64,000 nucleotides of DNA, from positions 2,776,001-2,840,000 of the forward strand of contig OW051494.1 of assembly GCA_932521035.1 (NCBI GenBank), given 5' to 3'. Origin of the DNA: Oscheius dolichura. Its lineage: Eukaryota; Nematoda; Chromadorea; Rhabditida; Rhabditidae. Within the stretch, counting starts at the first letter, position 1; each line of letters begins with the position of its first letter. Position numbers and translations under genes: made by a program. Positions 15,001 to 27,445 of the stretch are shown here, piece by piece. Under the pieces are notes generated by a model, which was not told where the DNA came from, searched no databases, and worked only from the letters and a program-made list of their open reading frames with translations.

Positions 15001-16833
15001 GTGGCGGCTTCCGCGATCTGAACCCTCTGGATCCCGGCAAGAAGTGTCTCCCGACCCACGGATTCAACGAGTGTGAGAGGAAAGAAGACAATGAATGCTC
15101 CGAGAATGCCCGCTGCATTGACCTGGACCATCTGTACAAGTGTGAATGCCTGCCCACCTTCTCTGACTCCTCCCCACCCGGAGCAGTCCCCGGCTCCATC
15201 TGCGCCCTGGATTACTGTAGCGATGTCAACTTCTGCCCCACCAATACTACCTGCAAGAATATGGAACAGCAAGCCGAGTGCAAGTGTGACCCTGGCTTTA
15301 TGGACATTCGAAAGAGCGAGAAGAGGACAATGCTCGGGCTGAACGAGGATGTCCTCTGTATGCATGTGAGGGACGTGGACGAGTGCGCCCTCGGCCTGAC
15401 CAACTGCTCCGGGGTGGCACAGTGCATTGACCGAGCAGTCGGCTACACCTGCAAGTGCCCGGAGGGATATATCGATGGTAATTTGGATGAGCCCGGCCGG
15501 GTTTGTGGAGCCCTACTCTGCGACATGTGCAACTCTCACGGGGACTGTGTCCACAACGCGGAAACGAGGAACATCACCTGCATCTGCACGGACGGCTGGA
15601 GCGGGGCCTACTGCCAGGTGGCGCCGAGCAATGCCTCCCTCGTGCTGTTGATCCTCCTGGCTCTGCTCTTCCTTCTCCTCGCCCTCTGTTGTCTCCTCTA
15701 TCTCTGTACAAAATGCCACTGTTTCGGAGCGAGAGGCGGGGCTGGAGCAGGCGCCTTCGGCTATAGGTAAACAACACTATCTGTCCTCCTTATAAGACAT
15801 CCTCTTCCAGACGAGCGGGAGCCTGGCCCTGGTCCACCTTGGAAGGATCCTCCAGCTCTGAGAGCGGAGCAGAGTTCTCTGCCATGAGTGCCGCCGGTCA
15901 TGAATACTACCCAGATGTTGGCATTCCTAGAGCAAAACTGAAGGTAGGCAGCCACTGTCCCCTCTCCCTGAAAATAAGATTTTCCAGGCAGGAGCCGGTG
16001 CTGTTAACACTTCGAGTATGGAAGTGGCTCGACTGGATCATTTCCTCGATGAAGGAGCCATGCGAATCCCGCGTGCCCATTTGGAAGGAGCACATAATGA
16101 CTCGTTTGATGGAATGTCTACCGCCTCCAGCGGCTATACAATTCAAGAGGAGGTCGAGAGACGAGTGACCACCGACGTGACGACGAAGGAGATCAAGACG
16201 ACCACGGTTACCGACGCCGCCGGCAATGTTGTCACCACCAAGGCCGAATGCCACGTCTATCCCGGGGACACCACGGTCACAGCCTCCACGGCCAGGGGAG
16301 GATCATCCGCCATGGCCACGGAGGCTTCCTCGGCCTATGAAAGTGCCTACGGGGCTAGGAGCCAGCTGAGGGAGAGTGCCGAGACCTATTCCTCCTCCCA
16401 TCTGAGGGAGGCCAACGAAGCCTACGCCTCGGGCGGATCGGCTGCTTATTCTTCTTCCGGAGCTGCTGTTCTCAGGGTTTGGTGGCCATTTAGACGAGGA
16501 GAAAGTAAGAATTCAGGGTCAGATGGACGAGAGAGAACGAGGGGAGAGCGTGGCCGAATTCTCGATTGGACGAGCCGCCGGTAGAAGTGGCCACCAGTAC
16601 ACGTCAGAAAACCGAGAAGTCGAAGAGTACACCTCCGTATGTTTTAAGGTCCCAGCGCGAAAGAAAAGTCTTCGTTTCAGGACCAAGAGACAGATGTGGA
16701 AGTAGAGACGGGAGACAAGCGGACACGGGTCACGGAGTCGCACCAGTTCGAGCCGCACGTGGGCGGGGCCACGGAGAAGTACAAGAAGGAGATGGTCACC
16801 ACCCGGACCTCGTCCTCCGTCCTCCACCACTGA
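3..16833 (+). CDS. mua-3: MUA-3-type giant transmembrane matrix receptor (5' end outside window)
   Basis: Many exons on the + strand, frame open at the left edge. Visible modules in order: three LDL-receptor class A modules (about 3-87, 467-568, 761-865), each ending in a C-x-D-GSDE type calcium motif; about 18 EGF-like modules (most start NEC/DEC and end PGRxC); one vWA domain (about 8490-9040) with an intact MIDAS, DGSGSIGS; about 35 more EGF-like modules; two SEA domains (about 13940-14200 and 14455-14720) separated by a short Cys-rich module; a Leu-rich membrane helix (15633-15707); and a Thr/Ser-rich cytoplasmic tail ending SSSVLHH and stop at 16831-16833. From memory, C. elegans MUA-3 is described with 5 LDLa, 52 EGF, 1 vWA and 2 SEA, which fits better than MUP-4 with its fewer EGF modules. 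The family links the apical epidermis to cuticle through intermediate filaments. Long introns: 1934-2885, 3033-3810, 3952-4276, about 4470-6048; most others are 35-50 bp. The frame changes near 16490 (see findings). The signal peptide is not in the window. Confidence 0.93.
6604..6628 (+). repeat. Dispersed short motif, copy in mua-3 intron
   Basis: A + strand copy of the CTGCCGAGACTNTACGGGTG motif, just upstream of a splice acceptor in mua-3. Confidence 0.55.
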
Positions 16834-17057
16834 GAAGAACCTTACGAGTCGCCATAGGAACCGCGGTTCCCTATCCTTTTTTTCTGCTTTGAATCTCTTT
16901 TTTAATTCTTTCTCCTCCAAACCAAAACAAATGAAAAAACTCAATATAATTTGCTCAGGATCTTGCCAACTTTCCGTTCTTTGTCCTGTGTCCAGCATAT
17001 CCTTCGATTACTGATTCGGTGATTCTATTACATGTCATAATGGAGTGATCATATTCT

Positions 17058-17063
17058 AATAAA
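17058..17063 (+). terminator. Probable polyadenylation signal of mua-3
   Basis: AATAAA about 225 bp after the mua-3 stop codon, in AT-rich sequence. It is the first canonical hexamer downstream of that stop. Position and strand fit the 3' end of mua-3; no transcript evidence is available. Confidence 0.5.
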
Positions 17064-17326
17064 TATATTTCTATATCTACAATATATAGTCCTGCTTCTG
17101 GGAGGCTGGGAGGCAGGAAGGGACAGCGGCCACGAACCGGGGCTCGCGGCAGAGACATCAGCGGATTGTGGAAGACTGAAGACTTTTTGGAGCCGGCATT
17201 CACGAAACAGAAAGGATAGACCTCCTGCTGATCTGCCTATATCCATACATAATTTGTCGTTTTGAAGTCCACTGATCCTTGGCCCCTGGAGGATGAGCCT
17301 GGCGACCGGCGAAGGCCAATGTCAGC

Positions 17327-17359
17327 CCTTAGTGCAAGGGCATCAGAGCTGCACTAAGG
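17327..17359. other. Perfect 10-bp hairpin in mua-3 downstream region
   Basis: CCTTAGTGCA at 17327-17336 is followed, after a 13-base loop, by its exact complement at 17350-17359. It lies in a GC-rich stretch with no open gene. It could be an RNA structure, a regulatory dyad or chance; no RNA family is recognised. Confidence 0.35.
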
Positions 17360-17863
17360 ACCCGACAGCAGCGAGAGCAGACCCTGATCTATGGCATTAC
17401 AGGTTTTGTTGGAGATTGAGTCCTTTCTCTCTCCGTCATATTGGTTTCTTCTCATACGGGGATTGCCCTCTGAGAACTGGAAGTTCGTTCCGAGGGGGGC
17501 TGGGATCACGCGGCTACCTTTCAAGAGCAGAATTCTTGGAAAGATAAGCAGTTCTGCTTGTATACATCTTCCGGCCCTCCAGACGATTCAAATCTGTAGC
17601 AGTCCGGTTCCCACTACGGCTATAATTACAGTACCCCCTCGATTGGATCAATCTTTGTTTACCCAAAATAACCAGGACAAAGAAGACAACGGAAGGAGGA
17701 AGAGATTCGGTCGAAGTAGGCAAGATGTATGGCATAGACTAATCCTGGAAGGGGGACGGGGGGAGGAGGACTACTCATTTGCCTCTTACTACCCATATTA
17801 TACTGTTTAACAGAAGAAGTTATAAAGCTGTGCTTGTGTGTTCACCGGCCGAGAGAGGAATAG

Positions 17864-18657
17864 CTAATCGCAGTCCATGTCCTCCTCCTCTGGACGACTC
17901 CGATAAGCCATATAGGGATTGGGTGACGGGGCGGGGCATGAGGGTACAGGGGCCGGGGAGACGCTCGTGAGGAAGAGCTGACTGGAGGAGATCTCGTCTT
18001 CTTCGGCTACGTAATCCTGGGAGAAGTCTTCGCTCCGGGCCACGGAGGAGTGGGACTCTGAGGAGCCTAGGGAGCTGCGATACATCGGATCCTCCCCAAA
18101 TCGCATGGGTGTCTGCCGGGCAGACGGCGGCAGAGAGACGGACACTCCCGGTCTGAAAGAGGATCGTTGCCTTCTGCCCTCATCCAACTCTACCGTTTGT
18201 GGTAATTAGTGAGAGAATTGCTCCGTTTCCGTTTGCTCTGTAGATTGGAGAAGACACGACTCTGACGGCGGGAGACGCCGGCCGAATGGCGTTGGAGGAA
18301 GGGCTGTGGACGATTGACCTGAAGGATTCTCATTGTGACCTATCTAATTGATGGGGATACAATCGTGTCGAGACTCGTGCTGGCACACAGCTGGGGAGGA
18401 GGACGGGCCATCTCCGACGGAACGGTCTCGCTGGAACAGGAGCAGGCATTCATGGCCGCGGCGGATGGAGCTCCTGGGGGGACAGACGGGGCCGTCTCTA
18501 ACTGAAAACAGGCCGTAGTACGGAAGAAGGAAGGCGGGAGTACCTGGCAGAGGTCCAAGGCGGCAATAGTTCCGCGCTTCTCGAGCAGGTGCATTGGATT
18601 CTCATCTGGCCGGAGGATGACGTCCTCCACGGCGCGCTTCAAGTCGCCGAGCCACAT
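17864..18657 (-). CDS. Unidentified Ser/Pro-rich protein
   Basis: A four-exon model on the - strand: 18544-18657 (starts MWLGDLKRAVED), 18361-18501, about 18258-18318, and a last exon ending at 17864 (ends EEEDMDCD). Exons one to three join in phase across GT-AG introns of about 42 bp. The third donor is less certain; a GT donor near 18257 with the acceptor at about 18190 restores the frame. The protein would be about 210 residues: a short N-terminal part rich in charged and Leu residues, then a low-complexity Ser/Pro/Ala region, then an acidic C-terminus with many Ser in acidic context. No domain, signal peptide or membrane segment is seen. It is tail to tail with mua-3. I do not recognise the family and assign no function. 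Confidence 0.55.
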
Positions 18658-21600
18658 TTCACTTGTCTTTGTCGTCGTCGTGGTGGTGGTCGGCAGAGCC
18701 TGCCAGCAGCTGGCTAGCAGCCAATTCTCAACGACAGAACCCGCCAGATCAAACTTGTACTTGAGTACACTAAATTATATGTATTGTTTCAAGAGGGCGA
18801 TAAAAAGAAGAGGCGAGGTAATCAAATCAAATGGGGAGAGAGGGAATAATTCCCTCGGGGGAGAGGACTCTTCTCACCTGATCGGAGAGGAGGAGGAGGA
18901 TTTACTCAAATGGGGGGAAAGAAAGAAAATAACCAGAGATTAATGCAACCTCTGAAGAGTCACGCACAAAATGAGAGAGGAGAAGATTACGAGGGGTTCA
19001 GGGAGCGAAATATACGATTAGTGTTTTTCTATTGAAAAGGCAAGGAGGAGGTGCTTCTATCTGCTCTTTTGTAAGAAGCTTTCATGCTGCTTTTATGATT
19101 ATAGGGAAAAGTTCCTGTGATCTTCGCATCTTCTTTATTATTCCTGTTTCTTTATTTATGCGTTCTATAAAAATGGCACTTGCTTTGTACTTATTATATT
19201 GGAATGGGTGGTTGTCACCAAAAATAGAAGACTGAATCGTAGAAGGGATAGTGCAAGAGCAGGCGGATAAAAATAACTGGAGTAGGTAGTTTGTCGCAAT
19301 AGAATCAGTCCCTCCCCCCTCTCGAATTAGTATATTTTATTCACTCACAAGACAGCTGAACAGCCAGACCAAGAATAGAATGTGTGTCTGATCCATTCGA
19401 AAAGAACATTTGCTCGGGCTTCTTAGAAGCCCCTCGGGAGAGAGGCTTTCCCCGCTCAAAAACTGGTAAATGCACATAGATTTCTGTTTTAGAGAGAGGA
19501 CAGCCACAATAATATCTTCTCCTCGGGGTGTTGTTTTACTTGCGGGTGCGTCGGAAAGGGAAATCAATTTTTCCTGTTTTGAGAAGATGTAGAGGAGGAA
19601 ATAGAGCAGCGGAAGAAGAATGAGCTTTCACTTTTTCGATTATGAAAGCTGAAAGGAACTTTTCGAAATAAGATTGCAGCTTTCCGCTATCAATCAAACA
19701 AGCCAAAAGCGATGATCATATTTTAGTTTCGAAAATTCATCTGCTGCTTCCATTCGGCAAGGGAAGGGATTACATTTCCCAATTTCTCTAGTTCTCCAAC
19801 TGGAACTCTGGGATTTCAGAATATTTCGGAAAACACAATGTGAAAAAATAGTTTGATTTCATAAAATCATGAAATGAAAGAGATGGGAGCTGAACATATA
19901 GCTACTGGGACTCGGCCATTTCGCCTCACAAAAACAAAAAGTTCGCATGTCCCCAGAGAGAGGCATCCTCGACGCGATGAAGAAGAGGCTTTTCTATTGC
20001 AGTAATTGGTTTCTTCTTTTAGCTAATTATATTTCAAGAGGCTGGTGAGAGAAAAACTTTTGCTTGCTGCTAATGGAGACGCGCCGAGTAATTAGATAAA
20101 TATCGTCAATTTGGAGGAAAAAATGAGAATGGAAAGAAAATCAAAGATTAGGCAGGGAATCGGCCGTGGCAAAAGCAAGAAATAATTTGGACTCCGAGCT
20201 CTGGATGTCTGAAAACAGCACAAATGAACATCGCGTGCTTCTGCCGGACAATTCTGCCAAAAAACGTAGGAGCAGAGAGAGAACGTTTCATTTAGAATTA
20301 ATTGGTGAATGTATTGATTATAATTTTCTTCGCTGTTGAATAAGAAGCGTACCCTCCGCCCCCGACGAACAAAATGCTTTCAAAGAGAGACTGTTTCACT
20401 GGGCAAATACAGGGAAAAGGGGGCCGAGACCGAGCGGCGAGGTGAACAGACTGACTCACGAACTGAATCAGCTATCAGAATTACGCCATATTTGGAGGAA
20501 AAATACAAAGGGCAATAACTTCGTCCTTCCTCGTTCTTCTGCTGTTATTTTAACAAAAAATAAAGAGAAGCATAACATTGGGAAGAAAAGAGTCCAGGCG
20601 GTCCCGAACAAATGCGAAGGGCCCGAGAGATCAATGTGGTTCTCTCGAGGCTGGGACCAGCTGACCCCTTTTTACCCGGAGGGAGAAATGTGGTCGGACG
20701 GACCCCCGAAGAACATCTACACGCGGTGAGGAGGTGTCCGCCTAAACAAACAGGCAGCAGAACGCCCAAGGGGTTATTAGAGAGAGATTCTCCGTTGATA
20801 GTCGCAGAAATAAATTTGTTGCAGAGCATTATCGTATTTTGAACGAATTCTTGAAGGAAAAAAGTGTTTTAGTAAGTAAACTTTACCATTACATCGGCGA
20901 AACAGAAAAGACTAACCAGTTCTGAATCGGCCACGCCTAGCTATTAGATAGGGTAATGCGTTCATCTAATAAGGAATTTCCCAAGGATATGTAGAATTAT
21001 TCATTGGTATTTCCTTTCAAGCTTCCTTCCCCCTCATAATCTTCAGAAATGAGCATGACGTAATACAAAAAGATGAATACATGAGGCTTCAAACGGAACT
21101 GATTTCTGATCGCATGACAGAGATAGGTCAAATGCACATTATGAAAAGAAATGGAAAAAAGTAATAAAATGAATGGGGAGAGGGAGTCAAGTTGTGACAA
21201 CCTTGGTTGGTTGATCCAATCTGTCGCGTTGAGTCAGTGAGAGCGGTCTGTTCGGAGGACGCCGTTGTCCGGTAGACTAATTGCAATGCAAGGGATTTTT
21301 TGATGGTTGCCTTGCATACATTTCACACTGCGACAAAAGAGTGTTATTTCTTAAAATTCTTATCAATTCTTTTTGTTTTATGTTGTATAAAAATGCAGAA
21401 GAAGCAGAGGAGAGAAGAAAAACTCCGCTAGGCAATGCGCATTGTCAATGAGCTCACTTTTCGCGACTGCTATTCCTCTCTCTAGGGCTTCCGCCGAGAA
21501 ACCCGTTGAAACGGGGGTGAGAATTATCCGCCGCTCAGGTAAGCACATCAAGGAATGCTGTCTCCCTCTGTGAAAGCTGAAGTTGATAAGATTGTTCGGA

Positions 21601-22759
21601 TTTATAGGCAATTGAAGCCAGTGACTCGCTTTTCGAATTTGTATTCTCCTCTGCGCTCGAGAAGACATTGCATTGATCTGCTTTTCGCTCATATTTTTAT
21701 TCGCTTTTCTAACATCCTAGATAAAACTTGATTGAAGCAAAAGAAGTCACATAAATGGAAACCACCATATTGAACATTAGATGCAACAAAAAGTAAGCAT
21801 CGTAAAGCAAAAGATTTTTTTCTGACTATTCTTCATTGTTTAGGTTTTTTTTTGTAAGAATGTTTGATTTGCAAAAATAAGCCACGATTTGGTGTCTTCA
21901 GTAAGCTCGTAAAAAGAAGCAAAAGAATGGTTACTTGAACAGAACTTCAATGTTCTAGAAGAAGCCAAATTTCAGCAAATGGGTGTCATGTGAGAAGAGA
22001 AGTTGAAATGCCTCTTTTGGAAGCGAACAATGATCTCCAAATTTATCTTTCACTTGAATGAGGTTTCTTTTATTTAGAATCCTAGTAATCATCAACGTCA
22101 TGTATAAGACTTCAGATATTAGGAGATCTTTATATGGAAAGAGATTATTAGTCGAGCCCGCGGACCAATATTGGGTAAAATAAGAGCTCGGCTGGCTTCC
22201 CGTGGCGTATGAAACATCGGAGGCGTGTTCGAGCGACAATGAAATTGCCATTGTTGAGGAAGGAGAGAGCGAGAGAGGGAGTGTATGAGAGAATCGACCG
22301 GAAAGGGAATCCCCAGTTGCCAAAATTAGAAGTATCGATTTGGAGCAATGTGACTAAATTGCTCTAGTATCGCCGAATAAAAGAAATTAGTAGGATGACC
22401 ATTGTGGCGGGAAAAGTCATGTGACATCCACGAGGGGAATAATGTGAGGCGTATGATAATGGGTCGAGGCGAAACAGCTGAAAAGATAATCTGTAAAAGG
22501 GCGTAATTGAGGAGGAATTGGGCTGTTGACAGCAGACTCCATTCCTAATTATGCCCGACTGGCAATTAGTAAATGCGGGAGAGTTGCAGCTGCTAATACG
22601 TGTACAATGGTCGATTTCTCTAGCTGAATGGGAGAAAAAGATTTATTAGTATGTACAAACTAGATAATTTGACCCAATCGAAGGCCAGGTCGCATTCCAA
22701 TTTCGGCCTCCTGTTTTATTGTAGCGAATCTGAAATTTTAGTTACAACGATTTATGATT
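18658..22759. other. Intergenic, no gene seen
   Basis: About 4.1 kb, mostly AT-rich. Open frames are short, have no recognisable domain and do not join across introns. It contains the upstream region of the unidentified - strand gene and the 3' flank of PPME1. Confidence 0.6.
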
Positions 22760-24017
22760 TCAAAACCTATATCTAGCAGCAAAACGGGCTACTTCATCGG
22801 CCAGATGAGCTGGGCTGTCTTCATGGACAGCATGTCCAACCTTAGGAAGCACAGTAGTTTGAAATTTTCCTTGCATTTGGGCAATCTTAATTTTTAAAAA
22901 AAAATTATAAAATAATAGTTTTAGTACCGTCAAGTCTTTATCCAGGCGATCAACACCGGCTAAAACTAAGAGCTTTGGTGGAGAACAGCTGAGAAAGGTC
23001 GCGGAAAGGCCTTGAAACCATCCGGGCCAATAATCTGCTGTTTTTGTCAAATCAATGCGCCAGATATACTAAAACGAAGAAAAAAAATCAATTCCGAAAT
23101 TAATAGCAGATAGCTTACTTTTCCACTGCTTGATTTTGTTATTTGGCTTGGCATAGAAATTCTTGCTGCTTTAGACGTTTTTGATGTTCCACTCTGCAGA
23201 CACCTATAAAATCAATTTAGTACTCTTTTCAACTAACCATTTTATGGCAGACTCCTCTGAATCAAACGACTTTGGCCTATTACGAAGAAAAGTAATCATT
23301 CCACTTAAAGCATCCATAGCGGAACCTTCCACAACATCAATTACTATCAAACCAACTACATTTGGGATAAGATTTGAAGCTGCGGTATGTACAGCCAAGG
23401 CTCCACCCATACTATGCCCAACAATACATACAGGGCCTTCTTCATTTTCACCATAAACTGCTTTGAATAGGGCTACGATGTCTCTAAAAGTAAAGGGTTC
23501 ATGCATTTCATAAATGTTTTATCCTGATTTATTAATTGCATTCAAACAAAAAATAACTCACTCTACTTGCTTTTCTTTTGACAATTCATAATTTTCTTCA
23601 CAATTTGTACATCCATGACCACGAAGATCAGGAGATAACACTCGGCATTCTATTCTTCTGCACAATTCTTCCTATAATAAACGGTTTTGAAAATTGATAT
23701 GCTTACAACAAAGCACGCCCATGTTAATCCAGAATACCCTCCACCATGAAGAAGATAAAATATAGGGCCGGATGTACCTATAACCATCGTTGAAATGTTG
23801 TACCTACTAACCTTTTATATACACTGTAAATTCATCCTTGCCTAATGCTATGCGCTTTTTAGAATCGAAGAAATCCGACCATTGTAGAGGCGACAAATCC
23901 TTTCCCGGTGGTAATTTTTTGCTTAAAAGGAATGTGTTGTAGAGAAACAATTTGTCCAATCTACCCTCCACCTGAAGGTGGTAATCCTTTAGACAGAACC
24001 GCTTGCCTCAAAGACAT
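22760..24017 (-). CDS. Protein phosphatase methylesterase 1 (PPME1)
   Basis: Multi-exon alpha/beta hydrolase on the - strand. It starts MSLRQAVLSKG (ATG at 24015-24017) and stops at 22760-22762. The nucleophile elbow is GHSMGG, followed by the family-typical VIDVVEGSAMDAL and FLRNRPKSF. The C-terminal part has LAGVDRLDKDLT, IAQMQGKFQ and GHAVHED, the last carrying the catalytic His. This is the order and wording of eukaryotic PPME1, which removes the methyl ester from the C-terminal Leu of the PP2A catalytic subunit. Introns are short. It lies about 1.1 kb downstream of the SET-domain gene on the same strand, with a foldback repeat between, so an operon is less likely here than in the 35-41 kb cluster. 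Confidence 0.93.
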
Positions 24018-24733
24018 TTGATTACCTGTTAAAAGCATTATAAAAACATTACAAATGAAATCGATATTTTGTAAAGACAAACATAAATTTATATACTAGA
24101 GAGAAAACTGTGATAAAAATATTTATACTCAAACGAGTCTAGAACAAATTGAACACTGGCACAGCTTGAAAAATTAGACGCGCGCGGGCAAATGGTTACG
24201 GTAGCGTGCCGTTTAAAAAAAGTTCAACTCTTGTTTTCCGCATGTGTTTTCAATATTTCTTTTTGCTAAAATGATCAGCATGTTCTAATTAGTAAAAGCA
24301 GTAAAAATCACAAAAAGTGTATGTCGCAATATTGATAAAAATAACTCGAAGGGAATTTTTTTTGGCCGATGAAAAGCCCCGAACATTTGCGCTGAGCGCG
24401 GCCGCGAAAAGCTGTGCCAGCGTTCCTATAAATGTACATAATAACAAAAATAATATCACATAATTGAAAACCCGTCACTTATTATACAACTAGTATGCCT
24501 CCGGCAGCCTTTGGCCGCGTTTGGGTTAAAAATTTGATAGTCTAGAAAGAATTGACCGTCGAAAAGGTCAAGCGGTCGAAACTTTCTGCTTCTCTCCCAT
24601 TTGACCCTGTACACAAACGACAGGTCTTACCGACAGACACACAGTCATCTGCCCATTATTAGGGTAGGATATCATCCATGGGCAAAAGGTCGTGTTGCTG
24701 GGCGCGCCCGTTTTCGGGGGGTAGACAGGAGAG

Positions 24734-25068
24734 TCGGGAGTTTGTGTCCGTATGTATTTCTCGGTCCAATTTAAAAATTCAAACACCATCTTGGAGAGCA
24801 CGTCAAGACGATGCTAACGAGCCAGAGTACAACTCAAAAGCTCGAACAAAAAATCTGTAGCACAGCAAACTTTGAATAAGCCTCAGGAAGTGTTACGTAA
24901 AACGTTCCCCTATCAAAGTTTGTGAGGCTACCAGTTTTGTTGCCAGTACTTTGAGCTGTGACCAGGCTTGTTAGCATCGTCTTGACGTGCTTTCCAAGAT
25001 GGTGCCCGAATTTTAAAAATTGGCCGAGAAATACCCGAGATACGGACACAAAAGGCTCGACACTCCCG
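24734..25068. repeat. Foldback repeat with ~85-100 bp arms
   Basis: The left arm (about 24734-24818) and right arm (about 24970-25068) are imperfect reverse complements, with a spacer of about 150 bp. The best matched part is GTCAAGACGATGCTAAC and its complement. The arms differ by several substitutions and small indels, so this is an ageing palindromic element. No transposase frame is present. Confidence 0.75.
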
Positions 25069-25162
25069 GGGCACGACACGCCTGATATTGGCAGTTTTGC
25101 CCATGTATTATATACAATATCACCATTCAAATCATAAAAACAAAAAAAAACACCGGCTTTTA

Positions 25163-26382
25163 CTATAGAATGAAGGGATTGCTGCGGGGTGATCTTTTCG
25201 CCTTCATTGGTCGCGAAGCTGAATGAGCTGCACGTATTTTCTCGCAATCTTTGTAAAGTTCTTGAGCGAAATTATTGCCATAATGTACTGTAATAGTTCA
25301 CATAAAAACAAAAGAAAACGACAAACCAAGGATTTCTCCACCTTTAGTGATCGGCTTTGAGCATCGATAGAAAACCATCCCTTTATATTGAAACGCGACA
25401 GTGTTTTGAGAATGATCTGGGACACAACAGTTGTTGAACTCTAAAACTAACCACTGCTATGATTAATATATCGCATCCAATTTGAATATTTCTCGCGGCT
25501 TCCATCAATAAAACCATGATGATCCTGAAACGTCGAACTGTAAACAATAATGTAAGGAAAACCTTAGTTTTAACTTCCCAACAATATCCGTCTATTTTTG
25601 CCTTATCAGGATCATCAACTAGGACTCCTTCATATGGGCCAAACACAAAGCCACGCTAGAAACGTTGAAATATGAAGAAAACAAACATACAGGAATATCA
25701 ACTTCAACAAAAGCTCCGAGACCAGCAGTAGGAATCTTCGATTGTTTTATGCGTACAAATAGTGGTTTCGTCTTTTCGGCTCGTCTATGTTCTCCAGCTG
25801 GTATCGACGCCTGGAAAGTTGATTTATTCAGTTAAAACAAATATGTGATGAAGATTACTCTGGAAAGGGGGACTCTAAAAAAAGACATAAACGAAGACTG
25901 ACATTAGCAACTTGTCTATCAGGAACCCAGAAAAGAGGATGTTCTTTACAGCATCCTCGATAGAATAGGTCGCATTTGTCGCAATCTGCAATCTGAAACA
26001 AGTTATTAGCATTTAGATAATCGTACAAATGCAATTATCGTCGTCTGTTTCTATTTCGTCTTCCGGAACAACCAGTCCAACTTCTTCAATCTCAGATTCT
26101 GAAGAAATTTACAATAGATTCAAAACACTTGTACCTGTGTAGACATGCAGCGCACTAAGTTCATCAGAAGTCAATTTATCATTCGGAGTATTAGTAGGAG
26201 CATCGAGAATTTTAAGAGTTAACGATTTCGGCTCGATGGCTAAAAAGTACTGAAAAGAGCAGCGTAAAGAGGCTTAGAAATAATTTTACCTTGCGGCTGG
26301 GACCAACTTTCTTCTTTGGGATTACCTCATCCTCGCTGTCATCGGAATAACTACCCAGGCCCGGAATCTTGAAGGTGGCCAT
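25163..26382 (-). CDS. PR/SET-domain histone methyltransferase, PRDM9/SET-17-like
   Basis: Starts MATFKIPGLGSYSDDSEDE (ATG ending at 26382) and stops at 25163-25165. After an acidic N-terminal part comes a Cys-rich lead-in, CDKCDLFYRGCC, then IPTAGLGAFVE, FGPYEG, DGSREKYSNWMRYINHSS, NTVAFQYKGMVFYR and HYGNNFAQELY. This is the order of the PR/SET domain of PRDM7/9, including the NWMRYxN motif that forms the SAM/active site. C. elegans has a PRDM9-related enzyme, SET-17. No zinc-finger array follows the domain: the frame ends about 30 residues after it. Several introns are 35-45 bp, e.g. between the INHSS and DHSQN parts. Expected role: nuclear H3K4 methylation, by family. Confidence 0.88.
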
Positions 26383-27445
26383 GAGGATCTCCTGAAATTG
26401 CTAAGTTTGTATATATTAGGGTGTCCAACAAACACACTTCCAGTCGCTTTTCCTCACCGTTCTTTTTTGTAATATATTCTCCGTAACATTTCATCGAGTG
26501 GAGCCCGAGCCGAGCCGAACACTTTTTGAGGGGTCCGGCTCCAGAAAACGAGCCGGCTCGGCTCGAAAAAGCTCGTGTCTTTTCGTGCCGAGAGGCTCGC
26601 CCAACCCTGCTCCCGACACCGGTTTTCAAAGATCGGAAACTCTGTATACGCTTGGAAAACTCAAATTTTGTTTTTAAAAGATAGATAGTTGATGCTAATC
26701 GAGTAGTAAAAGAACAATTGGAATCCGATGAAAAATAATGCCGCTATGACCCATTGAAGTTTAGTTTACGACTAGCAAAGTGAAAATGAAATTTGGTCGC
26801 ATCACAAAGGTTTTGGTGCCAATCGAGAGATATAATCGTAACTTGTAACTTTTGCTTTTGGAGTAGCGAAATCGGACCGAGTAGTGCCGAGATATTCACA
26901 ATTTAGTGACGCCGTCCCTTCCGCGCCAAGCCATCTTCAATCGCTCGTAGCGGCCTTATTTGCCGTCGGATTTCAATAATTCTTTCACCTCTAGATGGGC
27001 TATGACGATTAGAATCTTTTAACAATGAAAACTGAGCTTTCAAAGCATATACTGAATTTCCAACTTTTGAAAACAGGATATATGGGGGCACCAATTTTTT
27101 CGGATTAAAATATAAGGATACGGCCTACAGAGCTGAAAACTGATCACCCTTGATGAAATTTTACGGATAATATCATACAAAAAAGAACGGTGCGAAAAAG
27201 TGACCAGAAGTACGTTAGTGAACTCACTTATTGGGCACTCTAGTAAAATTGGTTCCAAAATCTCCGTGTCATCCTCCCCATTCCCCCAGCCCGGCGTTTA
27301 CTACATATTCCAAACGTCTTTTTGCGGTAGGCTTGGCCCAGGATCATCGATACCTTCTGCGAAAAAACTAGCACCTGGCCCCCTTTTTCTTTGTTTCTTT
27401 ATGCTCCATAGATTCGTATTGACAGAAATTTGCAGGCTAGTCACT
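26383..27445. other. Divergent intergenic region between SET gene and UFC1
   Basis: No gene seen. It holds the outward-facing 5' ends of the SET gene (-) and UFC1 (+), so both promoters should be here. A GC-rich stretch near 26500-26600 has GAGCC/GGCTC repeats that can pair (for example about 26504-26518 with 26549-26560). Confidence 0.5.

Noticed and set aside
26500-26600. GC-rich GAGCC repeats as a structured RNA
   Set aside because: Simple repeated words with short pairing only; no further support.
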